64,000 bases of DNA from NCBI RefSeq assembly GCF_949987535.1, contig NC_080078.1, positions 32,074,942-32,138,941 of the forward strand. The letters run 5' to 3'. The translations under genes and the position numbers were made by a program. This document shows, in pieces, positions 52,935-64,000 of the stretch; positions within the stretch are counted from its first letter, which is position 1; every line of letters starts with the position of its first letter. This stretch comes from Balaenoptera acutorostrata (lineage: Eukaryota; Chordata; Mammalia; Artiodactyla; Balaenopteridae). Under the pieces are notes generated by a model. That model did not search any database and was not told where the DNA came from. It saw nothing but the letters and a program-made list of their open reading frames with translations.

Positions 52935-54608
52935 AGAGAATCCTAATGTGATTTCTTCATAATGGGTGTGTTCCTTATCTTATCCTAGTGTCTAAACTGT
53001 TCTCCATGGCAGGACCCACAAATAATATTCCTTTACATGCTAAGGTGTATCTAGAGAGTGGGATAGGTTTAATAACTACCCTAACCCTAATGCGTACCCT
53101 AACCCTAACCACTACCCTAACTCTAACGCGTACCCTAATTCTATCCCGTACCCTAAACCGAGCCCTAACCCCAACACTAACCCTAACCCTAACCTTAACC
53201 CATACCCTACGCCGTACCCGATTCCCTCGCAAACCCGTACCCTAAGGCGAACCCTAACACTCACCCTAACCCTAACCCTAACACTAAGCTACCCTTGACT
53301 GCTTCTGCCTCCAATAGATTTCCTAAGCACTAGAGTTTTAAGGAACAAGTTAAAAAGAGAATCCTAATGTGATTTCTTGATAATGGGTGTGTTACTTATC
53401 TTATCCTAGTGTCTAAGCTGTTCTCCATGGCTGGACCCCCAAATAATATTCCTTTACGTGCTAAGGGGTATCTAGAGAGTGGGATAGGTGTAATAACTAC
53501 CCTAACCCTAACGCGTACCCAACCCTGTCCCCTACCCTAACCCTAACGCGTAGCCTAATCCTAACCCATACCCTAAACCGTTCCCTAACCCTAACACTAA
53601 CCCTAACACTAACCCTAAACCATACCCTACGCCGTACTCGAACCCCTCCCCGAACCCGTACCATAAGCCGTACCCTAAACCTCACCCTAACCCTAACCCT
53701 AACCCTAAGCTACCCTTGAATGCTTCTGTCTCCAATAGATTTCCTAAGCACTAGTGTTTTAAGGAACAGGTTAAAAAGAGAATCCTAATGTGATTTCTTG
53801 ATAATGGGTGTGTTCCTTATCTTATCCTAGTGTCTAAACTCTTCTCCATGGCTGGACCCCCAAATAATATTCCTTTACGTGCTAAGGGGTATCTAGAGAG
53901 TGGGATAGGTTTAATAACTACCCTAACCCTAACGCGTACCCTAACCCTAACCCCTACCCTAACCCTAACGCGTACCCTAATCCTATCCTGTACACTAAAT
54001 CGAGGCCTAACTCTAACACTACCCCTAACCCTAACCCTAACTCATACCCTACACCGTACCCGAACCCCTCCACGAACCCGTAACCTAAGCCGTACCCTAA
54101 CCCTCACCCTAACCCTAACCCTAAGCTACCCTTGAATGCTTCTGCCTCCAATAGATTCCCTAAGCACTAGTGTTTTAAAGAACAAGTTAAAAAGAGAATC
54201 CTAATGTGATTTCTTCATAATGGGTGTGTTCCTTATCTTATCCTAGTGTCTAAACTCTTCTCTATGGCTGGACCCCCAAATAATATTCCTTTACGTGCTA
54301 AGGGGGATCTAGAGAGTGGGATAGGTTTAATAACTACCCTAACCCTAAGGCGTACCGTAACCCTAAACCCTAACCTAATCCTAACGCGTACCCTAATCCT
54401 AACCCGTACCCTAAACCGAGCCCTAACCCTAACACTAACCCTAACCCTAACCCATACCCTACGCCGTACCCGATCCCCTCCCCAAACCCGTACACTAAGC
54501 CGTACCCTAACCCTCACCCTAACCCTAACCCTAACACTAAGCTACCCTTGACTGCTTCTGCCTCCAATAGATTTCCTAAGCACTAGTGTTTTAAGTAACA
54601 TGTTAAAA

Positions 54609-57600
54609 AGAGAATCCTAATGTGATTTCTTGATAATGGGTGTGTTCCTTATCTTATCCTAGTGTCTAAACTCTTCTCCATGGCTGGACCCCCAAATAAT
54701 ATTCCTTTACGTGCTAAGGGGTATCTAGAGAGTGGGATAGGTTTAATAACTACCCTAACCCTAACGCGTGCCCTAACCCTAACCCCTACCCTAACCCTAA
54801 CGCGTACCCTAATCCTAAACCGTACCCTAAACCGAGCCCTAAGCCTTACACGAACCCTAACCCTAACCCTAACCCATACCCTACGCCATACCCGAACCCC
54901 TCCCCAAACCCGTAACCTAAGCCGTACCCTAACCCTCACCCTAACCCTAACCCTAACCCTAAGCTACCCTTGACTGCTTCTGCCTACAATAGATTTCCTA
55001 AGCACTAGTGTCTTAAGGAACAAGTTAAAAAGAGAATCCTAATGTGATTTCTTGATAATGGGTGTGTTCCTTATATTATCCTAGTGTCTAATCTCTTCTC
55101 CATGGCTGGACCCCCAAATAATATTCCTTTACGTGCTAAGGGGTATCTAGAGAGTGGGATAGGTTTAATAACTACCCTAACCCTAACGCGTACCCTAATC
55201 CTAACCCGTACCCTAACCCTCACCCTAACCCTAACCCTAACCCTAAGCTACCCTTGACTGCTTCTGCCTCCAATACATTTCCTAAGCACTAGTGTTTTAA
55301 GGAACAGGTTAAAAAGAGAATCCTAATGTGATTTCTTGATAATGGGTGTGTTCCTTATCTTATCCTAGTGTGTAAACTCTTCTCCATGGCTGGACCCCTA
55401 AATAATATTCCTTTACGTGCTAAGGGGTATCTAGATAGTGGGATAGGTTTAATAACTACCCTAACCCTAACGCGTACCCTAACCCTAACCCATACCCTAA
55501 CCCTAACGCGTACCCTAATCCTAACCCCTACCCTAAACCGAGCCCTAACCCTAACACTAACCCTAACCCTAACACATACCCTACGCCGTACCCCATCCCC
55601 TCCCCAAACCCGTACCCTAAGCCGTACCCTAAACCTCACCGTAAACCTAACCCTAACCCTAAGCTACCCTTGACTGCTTCTGACTCCAATAGATTTCCTA
55701 AGCACTAGTGATTTAAAGAACAGGTTAAAAAGAGAATCCTAATGTGATTTCTTGATAATGGGTGTGTTCCTTATCTTATCCTAGTGTCTAAACTCTTCTC
55801 CATGGCTGGACCTCCAACTAATATACCTTTACGTGCTAAGGGGTATCTAGAGAGTGGGATAGGTTTAATAACTACCCTAACCCTAACGCGTACCCTAACC
55901 CTAACCCCTACCCTAACCCTAACGCGTACCCTAATCCTAACCCGTACCCTAAACCGAGGCCTAACCCTAACACTAACCCTAACCCTAACCCTAACCCATA
56001 CCCTACGCCTTACCCGAACCCCTCCCCGAACCCGTACCCTAAGCCGTACCCTAACCCTCACCCTAACCCTAACCCTAACACTAAGCTACCCTTGACTGCT
56101 TCTGCCTCCAATATATTTCCTAAGCACTAGTGTTTTAAGGGACATGTTAAAGAGAATCCTAATGTGATTTCTTGATAATGGGTTTGTTCCTTATCTTATC
56201 CTAGTGTCTAAACTCTTCTCCTTGGCTGGACACCCAAATAATATTCCTTTACGTGCTAAGGGGTATCTAGAGAGTGGGATAGGTTTAATAACTACCCTAA
56301 CCCTAACGCGTACCCTAACCCTAACCCCTACCATAACCCTAACGCGTACCCTAATCCTAACCCATACCCTAAACCGAGCCCTAACCCTAACAATAACCCT
56401 CACCCTAACCCTAACACATACCCTACGCCTTACCGGAACCCCTCACCGAACCCGTACCCTAAGCCGTACCCTAACCCTCAACCTAAACCTAACCCTAACA
56501 CTAAGCTACCCTTGACTGCTTCTGCCTCCAATAGATTTCCTAAGCACTAGTGTTTTAAGGAACAGGTTAAAAAGAGAATCTTAATGTGATTTCTTGATAA
56601 TGGGTGTGTTCCTTATGTTATCCTAGTGTCTAAACTCTTCTCCATGGCTGGACCCCCAAATAATATTCCTTTACCTGCTAAGGGGTATCTAGAGAGTGGG
56701 ATAGGTTTAATAACTTCCCTAACCCTAACGTGTACCTTAACTCTAACCCCTAACCTAACCCTAACGCCTACCCTAATCCTAACCCGTACCCTAAACCGAG
56801 GCCTAACCCTAACACTAACCCTAACCCTAACCCTAACCCATACCCTACGCCTTACCCGAACCCCTCCCCGAACCCGTACCCTAAGCCGTACCCTAACCCT
56901 CACCCTAACCCTACCCCCAAAACTAAGCTACCCTTGACTGCTTCTGCCTCCAATATATTTCCTAAGCACTAGTGTTTTAAGGAACAAGTTAAAAAGAGAA
57001 TCCTAATGTGATTTCTTGATAATGGGGGTGTTCCTTATCTTATCCTAGTGTCTAAACTCTTCTCCATGGCTGGACCCGGAAATAATATTCCTTTACGTGC
57101 TAAGGGGTATCTAGAGAGTGGGATAGGTTTAATAACTACCCTAACTCTAACATGTACCCTAACCCTAAACGCTACCTTAACCCAAACGCGTACCCTAAAC
57201 CTAACCCGTACCCTAAACCGAGCCATAACCCTAACACTAACCCTAACACTAACCCTAACCCATACCCTACTCCGTACCCGATCCCCCCCCAAACCCGTAC
57301 CCTAAGCCATACCCTAACCCTCACCCCCACCCTAAACCTAACCCTAAGCTACCCTTGACTGCTTCTGCCTCCAATAGATTTTCTAAGCACTAGTGTTTTA
57401 AGGAACAAGTTAAAAAGAGAATCCTAATGTGATTTCTTCATAATGGGAGTGTTCCTTATCTTATCCTAGTGTCTAAACTCTTCTCCATGGCAGGACCCAC
57501 AAATAATATTCCTTTACGTGCTAAGGGGTATCTAGAGAGTGGGATTGGTTTAATAACTACCCTAACTCTAACGCGTACCCTAACCCTAACCCCTACCCTA

Positions 57601-57837
57601 ACCCAAACGCGTACCCTAATCCTAACCCGTACCCTAAACCGAGCCATAACCCTAACACTAACCCTAACCCTAAGCCTAACACATACCCTACTCCCTACCC
57701 GATCCCCTCCCCAAACCCGTACCCTAAGCCGTACCCTAACCCTCACCCTAACCCTAACCCTAACACTAAGCTACCCTTGACTGCTTCTGCCTCCAATAGA
57801 TTTCCTAAGCACTAGTGTTTTAAGTAACAGGTTAAAA
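54609..57837 (+). repeat. Eight-monomer block F1' (3229 bp)
   Basis: Anchors are at 54662, 55084, 55368, 55784, 56204, 56626, 57048 and 57469. It is F1 with three losses: about 523 bp across the second and third monomers (leaving the 284-bp unit), 2 bp at about 56148, and the whole 404-bp monomer equivalent to 47617. Together these explain 4158 against 3229 bp exactly. Confidence 0.92.
55031..55314 (+). repeat. Shortest monomer, 284 bp, deletion hybrid
   Basis: It starts like the 44285 monomer (GTCTAATCTC at about 55086) and ends like the 44706 monomer (CAATACATTTCC at about 55270). One monomer plus 138 bp of hexamers are gone compared with F1. The join lies in the hexamer domain near 55185-55225. 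Confidence 0.9.
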
Positions 57838-60800
57838 AGAGAATCCTAATGTGATTTCTTGATAATGGGTGTGTTCCTTATCTTATCCTAGTGTCTAAAC
57901 TCTTCTCCATGGCTGGACCCCCAAATAATATTCCTTTACGTGCTAAGGGGTATCTAGAGAGTGGGATAGGTTTAATAACTACCCTAACCCTAACGCGTGC
58001 CCTAACCCTAACCCCTACCCTAACCCTAACGCGTACCCTAATCCTAAACCGTACCCTAAACCGAGCCCTAAGCCTTACACGAACCCTAACCCTAACCCTA
58101 ACCCATACCCTACGCCATACCCGAACCCCTCCCCGAACCCGTAACCTAAGCCGTACCCTAACCCTCACCCTAACCCTAACCCTAACCCTAAGCTACCCTT
58201 GACTGCTTCTGCCTACAATAGATTTCCTAAGCACTAGTGTCTTAAGGAACAAGTTAAAAAGAGAATCCTAATGTGATTTCTTGATAATGGGTGTGTTCCT
58301 TATATTATCCTAGTGTCTAATCTCTTCTCCATGGCTGGACCCCCAAATAATATTCCTTTACGTGCTAAGGGGTATCTAGAGAGTGGGATAGGTTTAATAA
58401 GTACCCTAACCCTAATGCGTACCCAACCCTATCCCCTACCCTAACCCTAACGCGTACCCTAATCCTAACCCGTACCCTCAACCGAGCCCTAACCCTAACA
58501 CTAACCCTAACCCTAACCCTAATCCATACCCTACGCCGTATCCGAACCCCTCCCCGAACCCGTACCATAAGCCGTACCCTAAACCTCACCCTAACCCTAA
58601 GCCTAACCCTAAGCTACCCTTGATTGCTTCTGTCTCCAATAGATTTCCTAAGCACTAGTGTTTTAAGGAACAGGTTAAAAAGAGAATCCTAATGTGATTT
58701 CCTGATCATGGGTGTGTTCCTTATCTTATCCTAGTGTCTAAACTCTTCTCCATGGCTGGACCCCCAAATAATATTCCTTTACGTGCTAAGGGGTATCTAG
58801 AGAGTGGGATAGGTTTAATAACTACCCTAACCCTAACGCATACCCTAATCCTAACCCGTACCCTAAACCGAGCCCTAACCCTAACACTAACACTAACCCT
58901 AACCCTAACCCATACCCTACCCCGTTCCCGAACCCCTCCCCGAACCCGTACCATAAGCCGTACCCTAAACCTCACCCTAACCCTAACCCTAACCCTAAGC
59001 TACCCTTGACTGCTTCTGCCTCCAATACATTTCCTAAGCATTAGTGTTTTAAGGAACAGTTTAAAAAGAGAATCCTAATGTGATTTCTTGATAATGGGTG
59101 TGTTCCTTATCTTATCCTAGTGTGTAAACTCTTCTCCATGGCTGGACCCCTAAATAATATTCCTTTACGTGCTAAGGGGTATCTAGATAGTGGGATAGGT
59201 TTAATAACTACCCTAACCCTAACGCGTACCCTAACCCTAACCCATACCCTAACCCTAACGCGTACCCTAATCCTAACCCCTACCCTAAACCGAGCCCTAA
59301 CCCTAACACTAACCCTAACCCTAACCCATACCCTACGCCGTACCCCATCCCCTCCCCAAACCCGTACCCTAAGCCGTACCCTAAACCTCACCGTAAACCT
59401 AACCCTAACCCTAAGCTACCCTTGACTGCTTCTGACTCCAATAGATTTCCTAAGCAGTAGTGATTTAAAGAACAGGTTAAAAAGAGAATCCTAATGTGAT
59501 TTCTTGATAATGGGTGTGTTCCTTATCTTATCCTAGTGTCTAAATTCTTCTCCATGGCTGGACCTCCAACTAATATACCTTTACGTGCTAAGGGGTATCT
59601 AGAGAGTGGGATAGGTTTAATAACTACCCTAACCCTAACGCGTACCCTAACCCTAACCCCTACCCTAACCCTAACGCGTACCCTAAACCGAGCCCTAACC
59701 CTAACACTAACCCTATCCCTAACCCATAACCTACGCCTTACCCGAACCCCTCCCCGAACCCGTACCCTAAGCCGTACCCTAACCCTCACCCTAACCCTAA
59801 CCCTAACCCTAAGCTACCCTTGACTGCTTCTGCCTCCAATAGATTTCCTAAGCACTAGTGTTTTAAGGAACAAGTTAAAAAGAGAATCCTAATGTGATTT
59901 CTTGATAATGGGTGTGTTCCTTATCTTATCCTAGTGTCTAAACTCTTCTCCATGGCTGGACTCCCAAATACTATTCCTTTACATGCTAAGGGGTATCTAG
60001 AGAGTGGGATAGGTTTAATAACTACCCTAACCCTAACGCGTACCCTAACCCTAACCCCTACCCTAAGCCTAACGCGTACCCTAATCCTAACCCGTACCCT
60101 AAACCGAGCCCTAAGCCTAACACTAACCCTAACCCTAACCCTAACCCATACCCTACGCCGTACCCGAACCCCTCCCCGAACCCGTACCCTAAGCCGTACC
60201 CTAACCCTCACCCTAACCCTAACCCTAACCCTAAGCTACCCTTGACTGCTTCTGCCTCCAATAGATTTCCTAAGCACTAGTGTTTTAAGGAACAAGTTAA
60301 AAAGAGAATCCTAATGAGATTTCTTCATAATGGGTGTGTTCCTTATCTTATCCTAGTGTCTAAACTCTTCTCCATGGCAGGACCCACAAATAATATTCCT
60401 TTACGTGCTAAGGGGTATCTAGAGAGTGGGATAGGTTTAATAACTACTCTAACCCTAATGCATACCCTAACCCTAACCCCTACCCTAACCCTAACGCGTA
60501 CCCTAAATCGAGCCCTAAACCTAACACTAACCCTAACCCTAAACCTAACACATACCCTACGCCCCACCCGAACCCCTCTCCGAACCCGTATCCTAAGCCG
60601 TACCCTAACCCTCACCCTAACCCTAACCCTAACCCTAAGCTACCCTTGACTGCTTCTGCCTCCAATAGATTTCCTAAGCACTAGTGATTTAAGGAACAGG
60701 GTAAAAAGAGAATCCTAATGTGATTTCTTGATAATGGGTGTGTTCCTTATCTTATCCTAGTGTCTAAACTCTTCTCCATGGCTGGACCCCCAAATAATAT

Positions 60801-61616
60801 TCCTTTACGTGCTAAGGGGTATCTAGAGAGTGGGTTAGGTTCAATAACTACCCTAACTCTAACGCGTAACCTAACCCTAACCCCTACCCTAACCCAAATG
60901 CATACCCTAATCCTAACCCGTACCCTAAACCAAGCCATAAACCTAACACTAACCCTAACCCTTACCCTAACCCATACCGTACTCCGTACACGATCCCCTC
61001 CCCAAACCCGTACCCTAAGCCGTACCCTAACCCTCACCCTCACCCTAAACCTAACCCTAAGCTACCCTTCACTGCTTCTGCCTCCAATAGATTTCCTAAG
61101 CACTAGTGTTTTAAGGAACAGGTTAAAAAGAGAATCCTAATGTGATTCCTTGATAATGGGTGTGTTCCTTATGTTATCCTAGTGTCTAAACTCTTCTCCA
61201 TGGCTGGACCCCCAAATAATATTCCTTTACGTGCTAAGGGGTATCTAGAGAGTGGGATAGGTTTAATAACTACCCTAACCCTAACGCGTACCCTAACCCT
61301 AACCCCTAACCTAACCCTAAGCCGTACCCTAATCCTAACCCGTACCCTAAACCGAGCACTAACACTAACACTAACCCTAACCCTAACCCTAACGCGTAGC
61401 CTAATCCTAACCCGTACCCTAAACCGAGCCCTAACCCTAATATTAACCCTAACCCTAACCCATACCCTACGCCGTACCCGATCCCCTCCCCAAACCCGAA
61501 TCCTAAGCCGTACCCTAACCCTCACACTAAACCTAACACAGACCCTAAGCTACCATTGACTGCTTTTGCCTCCAATAGATTTCCTAAGCACTAGTGTTTT
61601 AAGGAACAGGTTAAAA
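57838..61616 (+). repeat. Nine-monomer block F2'
   Basis: Anchors are at 57891, 58313, 58734, 59120, 59536, 59934, 60356, 60760 and 61182. Each lies 9870 bp after its F2 partner, with few differences; the clearest are in 58734, whose second half has CCGTACCATAAGCC where 48864 has CCGGACCGTAAGCC. The match ends inside the expanded last monomer near 61350. Confidence 0.92.
61129..61616 (+). repeat. Expanded 488-bp hybrid monomer
   Basis: It matches 51312 to about 61350 and then restarts with a second ladder (CGCGTAGCCTAATCC at about 61394, a second ACCGAGCCC at about 61421). The net gain is 66 bp, or 11 hexamers. Confidence 0.84.
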
Positions 61617-64000
61617 AGAGAATCTTAATGTGATTTCTTGATAATGGGTGTGTTCCTTATCTTATCCTAGTGTCTAAACTCTTCTCCATGGCTGGACCCC
61701 CAAATAATATTCCTTTACGTGCTAAGGGGGATCTAGAGAGTGGGATAGGTTTAATAACTACCCTAACCCTAAGGCGTACCGTAACCCTAACCCCTACCCC
61801 AACCCTAACGCGTACCCTAACACTAACGCGTACCCTAAACCGAGCCCTAACCCTAACACTAACCCTAACCCTAACCGTAACCCATACCCTACGCCTTACC
61901 CGAACCCCTCCCCGAACCCGTACCCTAAGCCGTACCCTAACCCTTACCCTAACCCTAACCCCAACACTAAGCTACCCTTGACTGCTTCTGCCTCCAATAG
62001 ATTTCCTAAGCACTAGTGTTTTAAGGAACAAGTTAAAAAGAGAATCCTAATGTGATTTCTTGATAATGGGTGTGTTCCTTATCTTATCCTTGTGTCTAAA
62101 CTCTTCTCCTTGGCTGCACCCCCAAATAATATTCCTTTACGTGCTAAGGGGTATCTAGAGAGTGGGATAGGTTTAATAACTACCCTAACCCTAACGCGTA
62201 CCCTAACCCTAACCCCTACCCTAACCCTAACGCGTACCCTAATCCTAACCCGTACCCTAAACCGAGCTCTAACCCTAACACTAACCCTAACCCTAACCCT
62301 AACCCATACCCTACGCCGTACCCGAAACCCTCCCCGAACCCGTACCCTAAGCCATACCCTAACACTCACCCTAACCCTAACCCTAACCCTAAGCTACCCT
62401 TGACTGCTTCTGCCTCCAATATATTTCCTAAGCACTAGTGTTTTAAGGAACAAGTTAAAAAGAGAATCCTAATGTGATTTCTTAATAATGGGTTTGTTCC
62501 TTATCTTATCCTAGTGTCTAAACTCTTCTCCATGGCTGGACCCCCAAATAATATTCCTTTACGTGGTAAGGGGTATCTAGAGAGTGGGATAGGTTTAATA
62601 ACTACCCTAACCTTAACGCGTACCCTAACCCCTATCCTAACCCTAACGCGTACCCTAACCCTAACGCGTACCCTAAACCGAGCCCTAACCATATCACTAA
62701 CCCTAACCCTAACCCATAACCTACGCCTTACCCGAACCCCTCCCCGAACACGTACCCGAAGCCGTACCCTAACCCTCACCCTAAACCTAACCCTAACCCT
62801 AAGCTACCCTTGACTTCTTCTGCCTCCAATAGATTTCCTAAGCACTAGTGTTTTAAGGAACAAGTTAAAAAGAGAATCCTAATGTGATTTCTTGATAATG
62901 GGTGTGTTCCTTATCTTATCCTAGTGTCTAAACTCTTCTCCATGGCTGGACCCCCAAATAATATTCCTTTACGTGCTAAGGGGTATCTAGAGAGTGGGAT
63001 AGGTTTAATAACTACCCTAACCCTAACGCGTACCCTATCCCTAACACCTACCCTAACCCAAACGCGTACCCTAATCCTAACCGGTACCCTAAACCGAGCC
63101 CTAACCCTAACACTAACCCTAACCCATACCCTATGCCGTACCCGAACCCCTCCCCGAACCCGTACCCTAATCCGTACCCTAACCCTCACCCTCACCCTAA
63201 ACCTAACCCTAAGCTACCCTTGACTGCTTCTGCCTCCAATAGATTTCTTAAGCACTAGTGTTTTAGGGAACAAGTTAAAAAGAGAATCCTAATGTGATTT
63301 CTTCATAATGGGTGTGTTCCTTATCTTATTCTAGTGTCTAAACTCTTCTCCATGGCAGGACCCACAAATAATATTCCTTTACGTGCTAATGGGTATCTAG
63401 AGAGTGGGATAGGTTTAATAACTACCCTAACCCTAATGCGTACCCTAACCCTAACCACTACCCTAACCCTAACGCGTACCCTAATACTAATCCGTACCCT
63501 AAACCGAGCCCTAACCCTAACACTAACCCTAACCCTAACCGTAACCCATACCCTATGCCGTACCCGAACCCCTCCCCGAACCCGTACCCTAATCTGTACC
63601 CTAACCCTCACCCTAAACCTAACCCTAACGCTAAGCTACCCTTGACTGCTTCTGCCTCCAATAGATTTCCTAAGCAGTAGTGTTTTAATGAACAGGTGAA
63701 AAAGAGAATCCTAATGTGATTTCTTGATAATGGGTGTGTTCCTTATCTTATCCTAGTGTCTAAACTCTTCTCCATGGCTGGACCCCCAAATAATATTCCT
63801 TTACGTGCTAAGGGGTATCTAGAGAGTGGGATAGGTTTAATAACTACCCTAACCCTAACGTGTACCCTAACCCTAACCCCTACCCTAACCCTAACGCGTA
63901 CCCTAATCCTAACCGTACCCTAATCCGAGCCCTAACCCTAACACTAACCCTAACCCTAACCATAACCCATACGCTACGCCTTACCCGAACACCTCCCTGA
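61617..64000 (+). repeat. Diverged monomers at the window end
   Basis: Anchors are at 61670, 62092, 62514, 62924, 63334 and 63756. They show no strict long period within the window. 62092 is of the TCCTTGGCTG type and 63334 of the C subfamily. The last unit (63703-64000) is cut by the window edge, so the array continues beyond it. Confidence 0.88.

Larger units (their letters stand above)
51681..54608 (+). repeat. Seven-monomer mosaic between the F duplications
   Basis: Anchors are at 51734, 52144, 52566, 52988, 53409, 53830 and 54246. 52144 resembles 45508 and 52566 is a hybrid of the 45930 and 46352 types. 52988, 53409 and 53830 resemble the E-family monomers 35769, 31580 and 32423. 54246 has the GGGGATCTAGAGAGTGGG mark also seen at 19050 and 61670. 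Confidence 0.83.
1..64000 (+). repeat. Telomere-like satellite array, 422-bp monomer, 154 head-to-tail copies
   Basis: The whole window is one tandem array. The anchor motif GTGTCTAAAC (or a near variant) recurs 154 times, usually 404-422 bp apart, always on the + strand; a monomer is taken to begin 53 bp upstream of each anchor, at AGAGAAT. Each copy joins about 204 bp of conserved spacer to about 218 bp of degenerate CCCTAA hexamers. No copy is inverted and I see no insertion of foreign sequence. Family knowledge: satellites mixing a spacer with telomere-type hexamers are typical of subtelomeres and some interstitial heterochromatin in eukaryotes. That this one is subtelomeric is inference. 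No gene is supported anywhere in the array. Confidence 0.97.

Noticed and set aside
1..64000. CRISPR array
   Set aside because: Repeats are tandem and about 422 bp, the intervals between them are themselves repeats, there are no unique spacers and no cas genes.
1..64000. Terminal functional telomere
   Set aside because: Pure CCCTAA runs are at most about six units and are always interrupted by fixed variants and spacer. No terminal tract lies in the window.
1..64000. rRNA intergenic spacer, tRNA or snRNA gene cluster
   Set aside because: I see no rRNA or tRNA-like sequence, box elements or conserved non-coding RNA fold in the roughly 204-bp spacer.
1..64000. Transposon or retroelement unit
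   Set aside because: No target-site duplications, terminal inverted repeats, poly-A-ended units or polymerase/transposase frames. Copies are strictly head to tail.
1..64000. Assigning a species or clade
   Set aside because: TTAGGG-type hexamers are widespread in eukaryotes and no gene or recognised satellite name can be supported from the sequence alone.

Overview
This 64 kb window holds one kind of sequence from end to end: a head-to-tail satellite with a basic monomer of 422 bp. I count 154 copies by a conserved anchor (the GTGTCTAAAC motif, first at 54, last at 63756). All are in the same orientation and the last is cut by the window end. I see no protein gene, RNA gene, transposon, CRISPR array, origin or unique single-copy stretch. 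Each monomer has two parts. About 204 bp is non-telomeric, AT-richer spacer. About 218 bp is degenerate telomere-type hexamer DNA (CCCTAA on the + strand, TTAGGG on the - strand), much of it in an 18-bp register of three hexamers whose third hexamer varies (typically TACCCTAACCCTAACGCG).

The organism is almost certainly a eukaryote with TTAGGG-type telomeres, and the region looks like a subtelomeric or large interstitial telomere-satellite array. TTAGGG is used by vertebrates, many other animals, fungi and several protist groups, and with no gene present I cannot name the lineage. The C-rich strand reads 5'->3' on + in every copy. This is the orientation expected at the left end of a chromosome, so if the array is terminal the telomere should lie towards low coordinates.

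Layout: 1-11552 is two copies of a 14-monomer higher-order repeat (period 5776), which runs a little way into 11553-16143, otherwise a set of individually diverged monomers. 16144-23481 is two copies of a 9-monomer repeat (3660 and 3678 bp). 23482-28470 has a partly duplicated 5-monomer repeat (period 2086). 28471-43387 is a nested family of ten-, ten-, seven- and eight-monomer blocks (4315, 4225, 2931 and 3446 bp) sharing the same leading monomers. 43810-61616 is a larger segmental duplication: a pair of blocks at 43810-51680 recurs at 54609-61616, separated by a mosaic at 51681-54608. 61617-64000 is ordinary diverged monomers.

The copies appear to evolve together rather than as genes. Most monomer lengths differ from 422 bp by multiples of six, many monomers are hybrids of two subfamilies joined inside the hexamer half, and the long-period duplicates differ by only a few bases per kilobase. 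This is the signature of recent unequal exchange and conversion, with the telomere-like half acting as a frequent switch point. The many open frames of about 60-128 codons are products of the hexamer and show no sign of coding. I did not find a gene-based system here. What merits a second look is the structure and turnover of the array. All identities are read by eye, not computed.
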